From a bacterium (GTDB lineage: Bacteria; Chloroflexota; Dormibacteria; Aeolococcales; Bog-877), in the NCBI GenBank assembly GCA_021791415.1, contig JAJYWQ010000079.1:1-36551 (forward strand): a stretch of 36,551 bases of DNA. Reading direction: 5' to 3'. The notes under the pieces are model-generated. The model ran no database searches and was not told the DNA's origin. It saw nothing but the letters and a program-made list of their open reading frames with translations. Below are positions 16,921-25,482 of the stretch, piece after piece; positions within the stretch are counted from its first letter, which is position 1, and each line of letters opens with the position of its first letter. A program made the translations under genes and the position numbers.

Positions 16921-18194
16921 CGGCCGACCCACACCGTCTGATCCCTCTCGGGGCCCACCGAGACCAGGCCGACCGGGGTCCCCACCAGCTCCGAGATTCG
17001 CTCCAGGTAGGCGCGGGCCTGCGGAGGGAGCTCCCCCCAGCTGCGAGCCTCCCGGGTGGAGGCTCGCCAGCCCGGAAGGTCCAGGTACTCGCACTCCAGG
17101 TGCTTCAGGTGGGAGATGTTGGCCATGGGGTGGTCCTCCTCCCTCCCCTTGCTGCGATATCCGAGGCAGATGCGCACCCGCTCCAGCTCGTCCAGGACGT
17201 CCAGCTTGGTGATGGCCAGGGAGTCGATCCCGTTCACCCCCACCGCGTAGCGGGCCACCGGCACGTCGAACCAGCCCACCCGGCGGGGTCTCCCCGTGGT
17301 GGTCCCGTACTCGACTCCGCGCTCCCTCAGGTATTCCGCCAGCTCCCCCTCCAGCTCGGTGGGGAAGGGGCCGTATCCCACCCGGGTCGTGTAGGCCTTG
17401 AACACCCCCACCGTCGAGGTGACCTCTCGGGGACCGATCCCCGCCCCCGCCAGCGCTCCCCCGGACGAGGGGTAGGAGCTGGTCACGTAGGGGTAGGTGC
17501 CGAGGTCCAGGTCCAGCATCGTCCCCTGCGCACCCTCCAGGATCACCCGCTCCCCCCGCGCCAACGCCCCCTGAACCACCGGGAAGGGGTCCCGGATGAA
17601 CCGCTCCAGCCGGTTGGCGTAGTCGGTGTACTCCTCAAGGATGGCCGAGGCGGTGAAGGGCGGAGCGCCGTAGAGCTTGACCAGCACCTCGTTCTTGAGG
17701 GGGAGCACGAAGTCCAGCTTCTTCTCCAGGAAGCGCAGCTTCTGCAGGTCCCCCACCCGGAACCCGATGCGCCGCACCTTGTCGCTGTAGGCCGGCCCCA
17801 CCCCTCGGAAGGTCGTCCCCAGCCGGTCGTCCCCGCGGGCCGACTCCTCGAGCCGGTCCAGCACCGGGTGGTAGGGCATGATCATGTGGGCCCGCTCGCT
17901 GATGACCAGGTTGCGCAGGTCGGCCCCCGCCGCCTCCAGCTGCTCCACCTCGGCCAGGACCACCTTGGGGTCCAGCACCACCCCGTTGCCGATGACGCAG
18001 ACGGTGTCGGGATGGAGGATCCCGGAGGGCACCAGGTTGAACTTGAAGGTCCGACCCCCGGCGACCACGGTGTGGCCCGCGTTGTTGCCCCCCTGGCTGC
18101 GGATCACCATCTGGGCGGACTCGCAGAGGAGGTCCACCACCTTCCCCTTGCCCTCGTCACCCCACTGCCCCCCGACGCAGATGGTCACTCCCAT
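16917..18194 (-). CDS. purA: Adenylosuccinate synthetase
   Basis: This enzyme joins IMP and aspartate using GTP in AMP synthesis. The N-terminal GGQWGDEGKGKVVD is the GTP P-loop with the catalytic Asp. QGGNNAGHTVV, TTFRGVGPAYSDK, EGAQGTMLDLDLGTYPYVTSS and GTTTGRPRRVGWFD are the other family blocks. The length of about 425 residues is normal. I chose ATG 18194; an in-frame GTG 9 bases upstream (18203) is an equal alternative, and neither has a clear ribosome site. It follows the dnaB stop closely and overlaps the propeller start. Confidence 0.97.
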   Translation of the reverse strand: MGVTICVGGQWGDEGKGKVVDLLCESAQMVIRSQGGNNAGHTVVAGGRTFKFNLVPSGILHPDTVCVIGNGVVLDPKVVLAEVEQLEAAGADLRNLVISERAHMIMPYHPVLDRLEESARGDDRLGTTFRGVGPAYSDKVRRIGFRVGDLQKLRFLEKKLDFVLPLKNEVLVKLYGAPPFTASAILEEYTDYANRLERFIRDPFPVVQGALARGERVILEGAQGTMLDLDLGTYPYVTSSYPSSGGALAGAGIGPREVTSTVGVFKAYTTRVGYGPFPTELEGELAEYLRERGVEYGTTTGRPRRVGWFDVPVARYAVGVNGIDSLAITKLDVLDELERVRICLGYRSKGREEDHPMANISHLKHLECEYLDLPGWRASTREARSWGELPPQARAYLERISELVGTPVGLVSVGPERDQTVWVGR

Positions 18195-18210
18195 GGGTGG
18201 CACGCCAGCA

Positions 18211-19581
18211 CTAGGCGGTCTCCTGGTGGACCCGGTCCAGGTCGCGGAAGGCTGTCTGTCCGGCGTTGAAGTAGAGCTGCAGGCGGCGGATCGGCCCGTT
18301 GCGGTTCTTGGCGATGTCCAGCTCGGTGAGGCCGGGGTCCTTCCCCTCCTCGTGCATGCCCGGCCGGTAGAGGAACATGACGATGTCCGAGTCCTGCTCG
18401 ATGCTCCCGGAGTCCCGCAGGTCCGACAGCTGGGGACGCCGGTCGGTGCGGCGCTCCGACTCCCGGTTGAGTTGGGAGAGGGCGATCACCGGGACGTCCA
18501 GCTCGCGGGCCAGGCTCTTCAGCCCGCCGGAGATCTCCGAGACCTCCTGGGCACGGGAGTCCGAGCGGCCCTGGGAGCGCATCAGCTGCAGGTAGTCCAC
18601 TATGAACAGGTCGACCTTGGAGGCCGCCCGCAGGCGCCGGGCCTTGGCCCGCATCTCCATCACCGAGAGCCCGGGGGTGTCGTCGATGAAGATCTGGGCC
18701 CGGCTCAGGGTGTCCATCGCCTCGGCGATCTTGGGCCAGGCGTCGCTGCCCAGCTGCCCGGTGCGCAGCCTATAGGCGTCCACCCCGGCCTCGCTGCAGA
18801 GGAGACGCTGGACCAGGGTGTCGCGGCTCATCTCCAGGCTGAAGAGGGCGACCCCGTGCTGGCGGCGCACCGCGGCGTTGCGGGCGATGTTGAGGGCGAA
18901 GGAGGTCTTCCCCACCCCCGGGCGGGCCGCCAGCACCACCAGCTCGGAGCGCTGGAACCCCGAGGTCACGGCGTCGAGCTCGCCGAAGCCGCTGGCCACC
19001 CCGGTCACCGACCTGACCTCCCCCTGCTGGTAGGCGTGGCTGAGGGCCTCCCAGGTGGCCACCAGCTGCTTGCCCAGGGGCTGGAAGTCCGCCTTGGGGC
19101 GGCCACGGTCGGCCACGGCGAAAACGGTCCGCTCGGCCTCCTCGATCGCCTGCTGGGGGTCCAGCGCCTCGTCGAAGCCCAGCTCCGCCAGCTGCCCTCC
19201 CGCCTGGATCAGCCGCCGCTTGATGGCGTGGCCGTGGACGATGCGGGCGTAGTAGGCGACGTTGGCGGCGGTGGGTACCGCCGCCGCCAGGGAGGTGAGG
19301 AGGTCCAGCCCCCCGACGGCCTCCAGCGCAGACTGCCGCTCCAGCTCGTCGGCCAGGGTGAGAGTGTCCAGGGGGGTGCCCTGGGAGAAGAGGCTCAGCA
19401 TGGCCCGGAAGATGGCGGCGTGGGCGTCGTGGTAGAACTCGTCGGCCTCCAGGCTGCCCACCACCTGCCCGATCTGGTCCTTGTCGAGCAGCAGGGCGCC
19501 CAGCACCGAGCGCTCGGCGTCCAGGTTGTGGGGGGGGACCCTCAGCTGCGCGGCCGGCCGGAGCTCCGGCCGGGCGCTCAC
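18211..19581 (-). CDS. dnaB: Replicative DNA helicase DnaB
   Basis: The hexameric helicase that unwinds DNA at the replication fork. The N-terminal domain starts with PPHNLDAERSVLGALLLD. The RecA-type motor has the P-loop ARPGVGKTS, Walker B FIVDYLQLM, then ALSQLNRESERR and the C-terminal DLRDSGSIEQDSDIVMFLYR. The 456-residue length is standard and no intein is present, although dnaB is a common intein site. GTG overlaps the rplI stop (GTGA). The rplI-dnaB-purA order is common in bacteria. Confidence 0.97.
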   Translation of the reverse strand: MSARPELRPAAQLRVPPHNLDAERSVLGALLLDKDQIGQVVGSLEADEFYHDAHAAIFRAMLSLFSQGTPLDTLTLADELERQSALEAVGGLDLLTSLAAAVPTAANVAYYARIVHGHAIKRRLIQAGGQLAELGFDEALDPQQAIEEAERTVFAVADRGRPKADFQPLGKQLVATWEALSHAYQQGEVRSVTGVASGFGELDAVTSGFQRSELVVLAARPGVGKTSFALNIARNAAVRRQHGVALFSLEMSRDTLVQRLLCSEAGVDAYRLRTGQLGSDAWPKIAEAMDTLSRAQIFIDDTPGLSVMEMRAKARRLRAASKVDLFIVDYLQLMRSQGRSDSRAQEVSEISGGLKSLARELDVPVIALSQLNRESERRTDRRPQLSDLRDSGSIEQDSDIVMFLYRPGMHEEGKDPGLTELDIAKNRNGPIRRLQLYFNAGQTAFRDLDRVHQETA

Positions 19582-20021
19582 GCGCCTACGACCCGGACCT
19601 TGACCCGGGCCTCGACCTCGGGGTGCAGCCTGACCACGGCCTCGTACTCGCCCAGCTCGTGGGCCGGCTCGAACTCGATCTTGCGACGGTCGAGCTGGAC
19701 ACCCACCTGGGCCTCCAGGGTCTCGGCCACGTCGATGTTGACCACCGCCCCGTAGAGCTTCCCGGTGTCTCCGGCCCGGGCCGCGATCTCCACCACCTGG
19801 CTGCTCAGCCGCTCTGCCAGGGCGCGGGCCGCCACCACCTCGGCCTCCAACCGGCGCCGCTGCCGGTCCCGCTGGGCCTGGACCTGGGCCACCGCCCGGG
19901 ATCGAGCCGGCTGGGCCAGCTGGCGCGGCAGAAGGTAGTTGCGGGCGAACCCACCAGCGACCTCACGGACGTCCCCGGCCTTCCCGGTTCCCTCCACGTC
20001 CCGATTCAATATGACCTTCAA
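19578..20021 (-). CDS. rplI: Ribosomal protein bL9
   Basis: A protein of the large ribosomal subunit, 147 residues. It has the classic N-terminal MKVILNRDVEGTGKAGDVREV followed by GFARNYLLPR, a central helix and a C-terminal RNA-binding domain with the GKLYGAVVNIDV motif. The start is TTG, supported by GAGGAG about 8 bases upstream and by alignment with the family start. It begins 5 bases after the DUF1232 gene stop and overlaps dnaB. Confidence 0.96.
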   Translation of the reverse strand: MKVILNRDVEGTGKAGDVREVAGGFARNYLLPRQLAQPARSRAVAQVQAQRDRQRRRLEAEVVAARALAERLSSQVVEIAARAGDTGKLYGAVVNIDVAETLEAQVGVQLDRRKIEFEPAHELGEYEAVVRLHPEVEARVKVRVVGA

Positions 20022-20026
20022 CGGCT

Positions 20027-20506
20027 CTACTCCTCAGCTGCCGCCCCGGCGGCGATGGGGGCGTCGTCCTCCCCAACCCCCGACCCGGAACGGTACCAGG
20101 CTGGGACCGCCGGCGGGGTCAAGGGCTCCTCCGCGGCCCCGGGGGCGCGCCGCAGGAGCCGGGCCAGCCGGCGCGCCGTGGCCGTCCCCTGGGCCAGGTC
20201 GCGGTCGAAGACGCTCTGGCGGAGGCGGATCTGCTGCTCGACCTCGGCCCTTATCTCCGGGTCAACCTGCAGGTTGAAGGTCCGGACCGCCAGAAGGGCC
20301 AGCCCCACGGTGTCCATCTGACCGACCACCGGGATCCACATGGGAATGTCCACCAGCGGATTGAGGATCACCGCCAGGGCGCCTCCCAGGGCCGCCTTGG
20401 AGGCGGCCGGGGTGCGGGGATCGCGCGCCAGGCAGTAGGCCAGACGCAGCTGCTGGGGCAGCTCCAGGAGCAGGGACCGGATCCGCTTGAGCCGGGCTGT
20501 GGGCAT
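20027..20506 (-). CDS. DUF1232 (YkvA-like) protein
   Basis: A 159-residue protein with a central DUF1232 segment (AVILNPLVDIPMWIPVVGQMDTVGLALLAV), a hydrophobic hairpin with the usual P-D-x-P and G-x-x-D positions. The family's function is unknown; a membrane association is expected. A charged helical stretch and a flexible acidic tail follow. The ATG is supported by GGAGAGAGGA upstream. It heads the operon with rplI, dnaB and purA and is preceded by a possible promoter overlapping the end of cca. Confidence 0.8.
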   Translation of the reverse strand: MPTARLKRIRSLLLELPQQLRLAYCLARDPRTPAASKAALGGALAVILNPLVDIPMWIPVVGQMDTVGLALLAVRTFNLQVDPEIRAEVEQQIRLRQSVFDRDLAQGTATARRLARLLRRAPGAAEEPLTPPAVPAWYRSGSGVGEDDAPIAAGAAAEE

Positions 20507-20523
20507 GGCGATCCTCTCTCCTT

Positions 20524-20547
20524 GGGGCCTGCTAAAGCCCCAGTCTA
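20524..20547 (-). promoter_or_regulatory. Candidate promoter and small hairpin before the DUF1232-rplI operon
   Basis: TAGACT (20547-20542) overlaps the cca stop codon and could serve as a -10. Just downstream GGGGC and GCCCC (20524-20528 and 20537-20541) can pair around an 8-base loop near the expected transcript start. No T-run follows, so it is not a standard terminator. The leader of about 30 bases carries a good ribosome site. Confidence 0.35.
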
Positions 20548-22023
20548 AGCGCTGGGCATCCCCCTCTCCCCGGGCCGGGGCCGCCACTCCGAAAGGCGCT
20601 TCTCCAGGTACGCTCGGGCGGCCTCCTCGAAGTCCTCGGCGCCGGCGGTGAGCTCCCCCTGGACCGCCGCCTCCAGGAGGAGCCGCTGGGCGCGGCCGAT
20701 CCAGGGGCCGTCGGGCCAGCCTCGCCAGGCTTTGAGCTGGGCGCCTCCCAGGGCCGGTTTCAGCCCGCCGGGGTTCTCTTTGGCCACGGCCTCCAGCCGG
20801 CGCTCCAGCTCCTCGAGCTGCGCGGTCCCCGGGTATCCCGAGGCCAGGGTGTCGGCCCGGGCCAGCTGGAGGAGCTCCGGCAGCAGGTCGCCCGCCCGGT
20901 GCCAGAGCCGGCGCACTGCGCTGTCCGCCCACTCGCTGCGGTACTGGATGGGGTGCATGTGCAGCTCCACCAGCCGGGCCACCCGCTCCACCTCGGAGTT
21001 GGGCAGCCGGAGCCGCCGGAGCAGCCGCCTGGCGATCTCGGAACCCACCTGCTGGTGGCGGTGGAAGGTCGGCCCGGAGGGCGAGGGCTGAGCGGTCTGC
21101 GGCTTGCCCACGTCGTGGAGCAGGGCCGCCAGCCGCACCACCCGGCCCTCCGGGGCCCGCTCCACCGCCAGGGCGGAGTGCAGGAAGACGTCGCCCAGAT
21201 GGTACCCGCCCTGCTCCACGCCGGCCATCTCAGCCACCTCGGGGGCCACCTGCTCCAAAAGGCCCGTGTCCAGGAGCAGGTGGAGCCCGGCCGCGGCGCC
21301 CGGAGCCAGGAGCAGCTTGAGCAGCTCGTCGCGTACCCGCTCCACAGAGACGATCCTGATCCGGGCCGCCGACTCCCGCATCCCCTCCGCCACCGAGGGG
21401 TCGAGTCGGAAGCCGAGCTGGGCGGCGAAGCGGGCCGCCCGCAGCATCCTCAGCGGGTCCTCGGAGAAGGTGGCAGCCGGCTCCAGGGGGGTGCGCAGCA
21501 CCCCGCGGCGCAGATCCTCGAGCCCCCTCCCGGTGGGGTCCAGCAGCTGGCCGTGGGACCCCAGCAGAAGGGTGTTCACCGTGAAGTCGCGGCGGCTGGC
21601 ATCCTCCTCCAGGGTGGCCGCCTCGACCTTCGGCTTGCGGCTCTGCGAGTGATAGGCCTCGCGGCGCGCCCTGACCAGTTCCACCGTGAAGCGCCGGCTC
21701 GGCCCCACCAGGAAGGACACCTGGGCGGTCCCGAAGCGCTCGAAGGCCACCACCGGCTCCCGCCGCCCCCAGCGGCGCCGCAGCCATTCGCCGGCGTCCT
21801 GGGCCGGGATGGACTCCAGGACCAGGTCCACGTCGGACGCCTCGGGGCGGCCCAGCAGCAGGTCGCGGACGTACCCCCCCACGATCCAGGCCGGGCTCCC
21901 CAGCTCCGCCTCCATCGTCCTCAGCTCGGCCCGGAGCGCCCTCGCCGATGGCGCCGGGGGCTCCTCCCGCGGTGGGGGAGTGCCTCCACCCGGGCCGGTG
22001 GCCGGGACGTCATGGCTGCGCAC
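20545..22023 (-). CDS. cca: tRNA nucleotidyltransferase / poly(A) polymerase family, with HD domain
   Basis: A class II nucleotidyltransferase that most likely adds or repairs the tRNA CCA end. The head domain has WIVGGYVRDLLLGR and SDVDLV with the metal-binding aspartates. RRDFTVNTLLL and EDPLRMLRAARFAAQLGF follow, and an HD phosphohydrolase motif (LLHDVGKP) sits in the C-terminal half, as in many Gram-positive-type enzymes. Length 492 residues. The GTG at 22023 gives a 35-residue proline-rich lead that may be spurious; ATG 21915 is the next strong option. It is divergent from the iclR gene. Confidence 0.92.
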   Translation of the reverse strand: MRSHDVPATGPGGGTPPPREEPPAPSARALRAELRTMEAELGSPAWIVGGYVRDLLLGRPEASDVDLVLESIPAQDAGEWLRRRWGRREPVVAFERFGTAQVSFLVGPSRRFTVELVRARREAYHSQSRKPKVEAATLEEDASRRDFTVNTLLLGSHGQLLDPTGRGLEDLRRGVLRTPLEPAATFSEDPLRMLRAARFAAQLGFRLDPSVAEGMRESAARIRIVSVERVRDELLKLLLAPGAAAGLHLLLDTGLLEQVAPEVAEMAGVEQGGYHLGDVFLHSALAVERAPEGRVVRLAALLHDVGKPQTAQPSPSGPTFHRHQQVGSEIARRLLRRLRLPNSEVERVARLVELHMHPIQYRSEWADSAVRRLWHRAGDLLPELLQLARADTLASGYPGTAQLEELERRLEAVAKENPGGLKPALGGAQLKAWRGWPDGPWIGRAQRLLLEAAVQGELTAGAEDFEEAARAYLEKRLSEWRPRPGERGMPSA

Positions 22024-22080
22024 CGGGCCATCTTCGCCCCCCGGAGCCCCCCCCTGCCGGGCGCGGGCCCGCGGCCCACA

Positions 22081-22114
22081 GTGCGTTCAGCAGAGCGGAA
22101 CGCACTGCTATGAT
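22081..22114 (+). promoter_or_regulatory. Palindromic operator and -10 of the iclR gene
   Basis: GTGCGTTC (22081-22088) and GAACGCAC (22098-22105) are perfect 8-bp inverted arms. Inside them two more base pairs match, giving 10 of 12 positions over a 25-bp dyad. TATGAT (22109-22114) follows 3 bases later, so a bound protein would cover the -35 zone. IclR-family regulators often bind such palindromes in their own promoters, so autoregulation is the natural reading. Confidence 0.7.
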
Positions 22115-22120
22115 GCCGGG

Positions 22121-22150
22121 ATGCGAGCGGCGGCAGTCGCCCATGACTGA
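22121..22150 (+). other. Possible 9-residue leader ORF overlapping iclR start
   Basis: An ATG 6 bases after the TATGAT box opens MRAAAVAHD and stops at 22150, overlapping the iclR start by 8 bases. The spacing is the same as at other predicted leaderless starts in this window. It could couple translation of iclR, whose own ATG lacks a ribosome site. It may also be chance. Confidence 0.3.
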
Positions 22151-22916
22151 GATCCAGAACCGGGAGCGGAACCCGCTCGGGCGGACCGTCCGCCTTCTCA
22201 CCTGGATGGCCGAGCACGACGCCCAGGACTTCGGGGTGCGGGAGCTGGCGGCGGCGGTCGACATGGCCCCCAGCACCACCCACCGCTCGCTGGGAGCGCT
22301 GGAGGAGGAGGGCCTCGTGACCTCCGACCCCAAGAGCGGCCGCTACCGGCTGAGCCTGGGCTTCTACCGTCTGGCGCTCCGCGGCGCCCGCCGGGCCCCC
22401 CTGGTCGAGCTGGCGACCCCACTCCTCCAGGAGGCCACCCGCGCGGGTGAGGAGACCAGCCAGCTGGCGGTGTATGGAGCTCTGGAGCAGGCGGTGCTGT
22501 TCCTCTCCGAGGTGGTCCCCAACCGCCGCCTCCAGGCCCGGAGCCGGCTCTACCACTGGTTGCCCCTCACCTCCACGGCGGCCGGACTCGCGGTGCTTTC
22601 CCTCCTGGACCCGGCGGCGCTGGTGGCAGCCTTCTCGGAGAGCGAGAACCCGCCCTCGGGATCCGAACTGGCCGAGGCGCTGCAGGACGTCCGTGAGCGC
22701 GGCTTCGCCACCGTGCGCGGCCCCCGGGAGGAGGGCTGCGTGGAGGTGGCCGTCCCCTTCCGGACGGTGGACGGCAGCCCGGGCGGGGCTTTCGGCTTCG
22801 CCGTCCCCGAGGCCCGCTTCACCCAGAAGCTGGAGCAGGCGCTGGGGCGGCTCCTCGTGGTGCAGGCCGGCAAGCTCGAGTCCCGGCTCCGGGACCCGGT
22901 GGCCCGGGCCGGTTGA
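22143..22916 (+). CDS. IclR-family transcriptional regulator
   Basis: A 257-residue regulator. The N-terminal winged helix (about 12-70) contains FGVRELAAAVDMAPSTTHRSLGALEEEGL (helix-turn-helix about 31-55), and the rest is the IclR effector domain with LPLTSTAAGLAVL, VRERGFATVRGPREEGCVEVAVPF and a C-terminal helix. The family senses small organic acids and related metabolites. The ATG at 22143 lacks a ribosome site; expression may depend on the short overlapping ORF before it. A 25-bp palindrome lies upstream. It converges with the ROK kinase gene; effector and targets are unknown. Confidence 0.9.
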   Translation: MTEIQNRERNPLGRTVRLLTWMAEHDAQDFGVRELAAAVDMAPSTTHRSLGALEEEGLVTSDPKSGRYRLSLGFYRLALRGARRAPLVELATPLLQEATRAGEETSQLAVYGALEQAVLFLSEVVPNRRLQARSRLYHWLPLTSTAAGLAVLSLLDPAALVAAFSESENPPSGSELAEALQDVRERGFATVRGPREEGCVEVAVPFRTVDGSPGGAFGFAVPEARFTQKLEQALGRLLVVQAGKLESRLRDPVARAG

Positions 22917-22929
22917 TCACCGGCTGAGC

Positions 22930-23838
22930 TCAGTCCGCGGCCCAATCCCCCTGGGCCAGCTCATATGCCCCCAGCAGGCCGGCGTCCCCTCTCAACTCGG
23001 CCGGGGCCAGGCGGGCGTGGCGCCGGGGGCCGGGGAAGCTCCCCTGGGCCACCGCCTCCACCATCCGCTCCCAGAACTTGGGGCCGGAGTTGAAGACGCC
23101 GCCTCCCAGGGCCACGGCGTCCAGGTTGAGCAGGTTGAGCAGCCCGCCCAGTGCCCGGCCCAGGTGGTCGGCGGCCCGGTCCAGGACCTCCTGGGCGTTG
23201 GGGTCGCCGGCGGCCGCGGCCCGGGACACGTCGGCGCCGCTGGCCATCCCCGCCCTCTCGGCGATGGCGGTGCCCGAGGCCACCGCCTCCAGGCAGCCGC
23301 GGTTCCCGCAGCGGCAGCGCGGCCCGTCCGGCTCCACCACCACGTGGCCGAACTCCCCCGCCGTACCCTGCGACCCGCGGTACAGCCGGCGGCCCAGGAT
23401 CAGGCCGGCCCCGATCCCGGTGCTCACAGTGACGTAGGCGAAGTTGGTGGAGCCCCGCCCGGCGCCCCGGCGATGTTCCCCGAGCGCGGCCAGCCCGGCG
23501 TCGTGCTCCACCCGGCACTCCCAGCCCAGCCGCTCCTGGATCAACTCGCGGAGGGCGACCTCCTTCCAGCCCGGGAGGTTGGGGGCGCCGTGGACCACCC
23601 CCTTGGCCGGGTCGACCGGCCCGGGCACACCGATCACCAGCCGGGGCCGCCCGCCCTGGGCAGCCTCGGTGGCCAGGTCACAGATCGCCTCCACCACCGG
23701 GGCGGGGCCGTTCGCGGCCGGGGTCGGCACCCGGACGGTCCTTCCCATCTCCCCCGCCTCGTCGAAGGCGGCCACCCGCAGCCAGGTCCCTCCCAGGTCC
23801 ACGGCCACCACCGGTGTCCTCGCCGCCCCCTCCTTCAC
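22930..23838 (-). CDS. ROK-family sugar kinase (glucokinase-like)
   Basis: A 302-residue ROK protein that probably phosphorylates glucose or a related sugar. It has VAVDLGGTWLRVAAF (ATP phosphate loop), VIGVPGPVD, the sugar-binding EHDAGLAALGEH, TVSTGIGAGLI, GEFGHVVVEPDG, and the zinc motif CRCGNRGCLE. No N-terminal DNA-binding domain is present, so it is a kinase and not a repressor. GTG overlaps the nfo stop (GTGA). It is the last gene of the long minus-strand series. Confidence 0.9.
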   Translation of the reverse strand: MKEGAARTPVVAVDLGGTWLRVAAFDEAGEMGRTVRVPTPAANGPAPVVEAICDLATEAAQGGRPRLVIGVPGPVDPAKGVVHGAPNLPGWKEVALRELIQERLGWECRVEHDAGLAALGEHRRGAGRGSTNFAYVTVSTGIGAGLILGRRLYRGSQGTAGEFGHVVVEPDGPRCRCGNRGCLEAVASGTAIAERAGMASGADVSRAAAAGDPNAQEVLDRAADHLGRALGGLLNLLNLDAVALGGGVFNSGPKFWERMVEAVAQGSFPGPRRHARLAPAELRGDAGLLGAYELAQGDWAAD

Positions 23839-24695
23839 AGTGGCTCCAGGGGAGGGAGTCCGGCCAGCTTGCGCAGTCGGTCCACGTTGGCCCGGTCGGG
23901 CCCCTGCCGCTCCTGGCCCGGCACCTCCAGGATCCAGGGGGGGCGGCGGAGGCGAGGATCGGCCAGCATGCGGGCGAAGGCCTCAGATCCTATCTCCCCC
24001 TCGCCGATGTTCTCATGGCGGTCACGGTTGCTCCCGAAGGGCGCCTTGGAGTCGTTGGCATGGACCGCCCACAGCCGATCCCAGCCGATCTCCGCCTCGA
24101 ACTCGGCCAAGGCCGCCGACAGCCCCGCCTCGGTGGTCAGCTGCCAGCCGGAGGTGAAGGCGTGGGCTGTGTCCAGGCAGAGCCCCACCCGGGGCGAGTC
24201 GACCGCCTCCAAGATGCGCCGGATCTCCGGAAGCGTGGCGCCGAGGTTGGCCCCCGCCCCGGCGCTGTTCTCCACCAGCAGGCGGGCCTCGCCAGGGGCC
24301 GCCTCCAGAGCGGAGCGCATGGTGCTCCCGATCTGGTCCAGCACGCTGTCGAACCCTCGGCCGAGGTGGGAGCCGGGGTGGAAGATCACCCCGGCCACCC
24401 CCAGCTCGTTGGCCAGCTGCAGGTAGTGGGCCAGCGAGGCCTCGGAGCTGGCCAGAAGCTCGGGCCGGGGGGTGCCGAGGTTGATGAGATAGACGGCGTG
24501 GAAGAAGAAGTCCCCCAGGCCGGTGGAGGCCAGCCGCCGGCGGAACTCCTGGACCTCCTCGGCCTCCAGGTGGAGGCGGCGCCAGGTCTGGGGCGGTGTG
24601 GGGTGCACCTGGACCGCCTCCGCCCCCAGCTCCCCGGCCCGATCGAAGGCGGTGAGGATCCCGCCGCGGGTGGAGACGTGGGCCCCTATGCGCAC
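23835..24695 (-). CDS. nfo: Endonuclease IV (AP endonuclease)
   Basis: A zinc-dependent enzyme that cuts DNA 5' of abasic sites in base excision repair. Family blocks are RIGAHVSTRGG at the N-terminus, HPGSHLG, VENSAGAGANLG, LCLDTAHAFTSGW, HANDSKAPFGSNRDRHENIGEG and the C-terminal LEVPGQERQGPDRANVDRL. They supply the His, Glu and Asp metal ligands. I chose GTG 24695, which aligns with the usual family start and begins 4 bases after the lipoprotein stop. ATG 24731 would add 12 residues and overlap the upstream gene. About 286 residues. Confidence 0.94.
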   Translation of the reverse strand: MRIGAHVSTRGGILTAFDRAGELGAEAVQVHPTPPQTWRRLHLEAEEVQEFRRRLASTGLGDFFFHAVYLINLGTPRPELLASSEASLAHYLQLANELGVAGVIFHPGSHLGRGFDSVLDQIGSTMRSALEAAPGEARLLVENSAGAGANLGATLPEIRRILEAVDSPRVGLCLDTAHAFTSGWQLTTEAGLSAALAEFEAEIGWDRLWAVHANDSKAPFGSNRDRHENIGEGEIGSEAFARMLADPRLRRPPWILEVPGQERQGPDRANVDRLRKLAGLPPLEPL

Positions 24696-24699
24696 GGCC

Positions 24700-25413
24700 T
24701 CAGGCCCCCGGCGCGGGAGTGGGCGGGACATAGACCTCGGCCGGCGGCGGCGGCGTGACCTCGGCGACCTGCCCGAAGCCCGAGTAGCCGATCTCGAATC
24801 CGTCCGGCCCGGTGACCTGGATCCGGAGCACCCGCAGCGGCTGACGCTGGAGGTAGACGGTGAGGTACTCCCCCGCCCTGCCCTTCTCGCTCAACCGCCA
24901 GGCGGCGGCTCCCGAGTACTCCACGGCCGACACCGAAGGCCGCCCCGCGGCCAGCTTCTCCAGGGTGGCCTCCAGCCCCGACCCCACGAACGGTGTCACG
25001 CTCCGCCGGTACCTCTCCCCCACCCCGGCCGGCTGCAGGACCCAGGTGGTCGCGGGGTTGAGGTTGCCTGGCAGGGAGGTGATGCCGAGCTGGGCCAGGG
25101 CGGCGGCCGAAAGCACCCAAACCCGGGAATCGAGGCTCACCACCTCGGTGCTGAGCACCGGGGAGGGTGGGACGGAGAACTGGACCTCTCCCGAGAAGGC
25201 GCCCGAGGGCAGCGCGCGGAGGGAGAAGGTCACCCGAGCCTGGCCCGCCCTGTCTCCCCCCGTGAGCTGGTAGGAGGAGGTGGCCATGGTGCGGCCCGCC
25301 TCCTCTAGCAGATGGGCCGCGGAGGGGGTGGCGGTCCCACAGGAGCACAGCAGGGCGGTGGTGGCCAGGGCCGGGAGCGCCCCCAACCGGGCCAACCGGC
25401 GACCAGATCGCAA
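24700..25413 (-). CDS. Lipoprotein, LppX/LprG-like
   Basis: A 237-residue predicted lipoprotein. A TTG start gives a compact signal (RSGRRLARLGALPALATTALLCSC) with a lipobox cysteine at about residue 25. GGGGAGG lies 7 bases before this TTG, which decides the start; the upstream GTG at 25449 overlaps that ribosome site poorly and spoils the signal. The mature part resembles LppX_LprAFG-type domains: YQLTGG, FSGEVQFSV, WVLSAAALAQLGI, LEKLAAGRPSVSAVEYSGA and LTVYLQRQPLRVLRIQV. Such proteins carry lipids or sit at the cell surface. It ends in a proline-rich tail. A promoter may lie in the 69-base gap before it. Confidence 0.75.
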   Translation of the reverse strand: MRSGRRLARLGALPALATTALLCSCGTATPSAAHLLEEAGRTMATSSYQLTGGDRAGQARVTFSLRALPSGAFSGEVQFSVPPSPVLSTEVVSLDSRVWVLSAAALAQLGITSLPGNLNPATTWVLQPAGVGERYRRSVTPFVGSGLEATLEKLAAGRPSVSAVEYSGAAAWRLSEKGRAGEYLTVYLQRQPLRVLRIQVTGPDGFEIGYSGFGQVAEVTPPPPAEVYVPPTPAPGA

Positions 25414-25482
25414 GCACACGCCTCCCCAAGGGGTGAACCTCCTCCCCACCCAATTCTCCGCTAACCGGACGCCCCCGCGGAG

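Noticed and set aside
17878-19755. 625-residue open frame on the plus strand across purA and dnaB
   Set aside because: Antisense to two certain genes and rich in His, Gly, Gln and Pro, as such shadows are.
20524-20541. GGGGC/GCCCC hairpin as a terminator of cca
   Set aside because: It has no T-run and the stem is short; it may instead lie in the leader of the next operon.
22447-24426. 659-residue open frame on the plus strand across iclR, ROK and nfo
   Set aside because: Overlaps three well-supported genes in other frames and has low-complexity Arg/Pro/Ser content.
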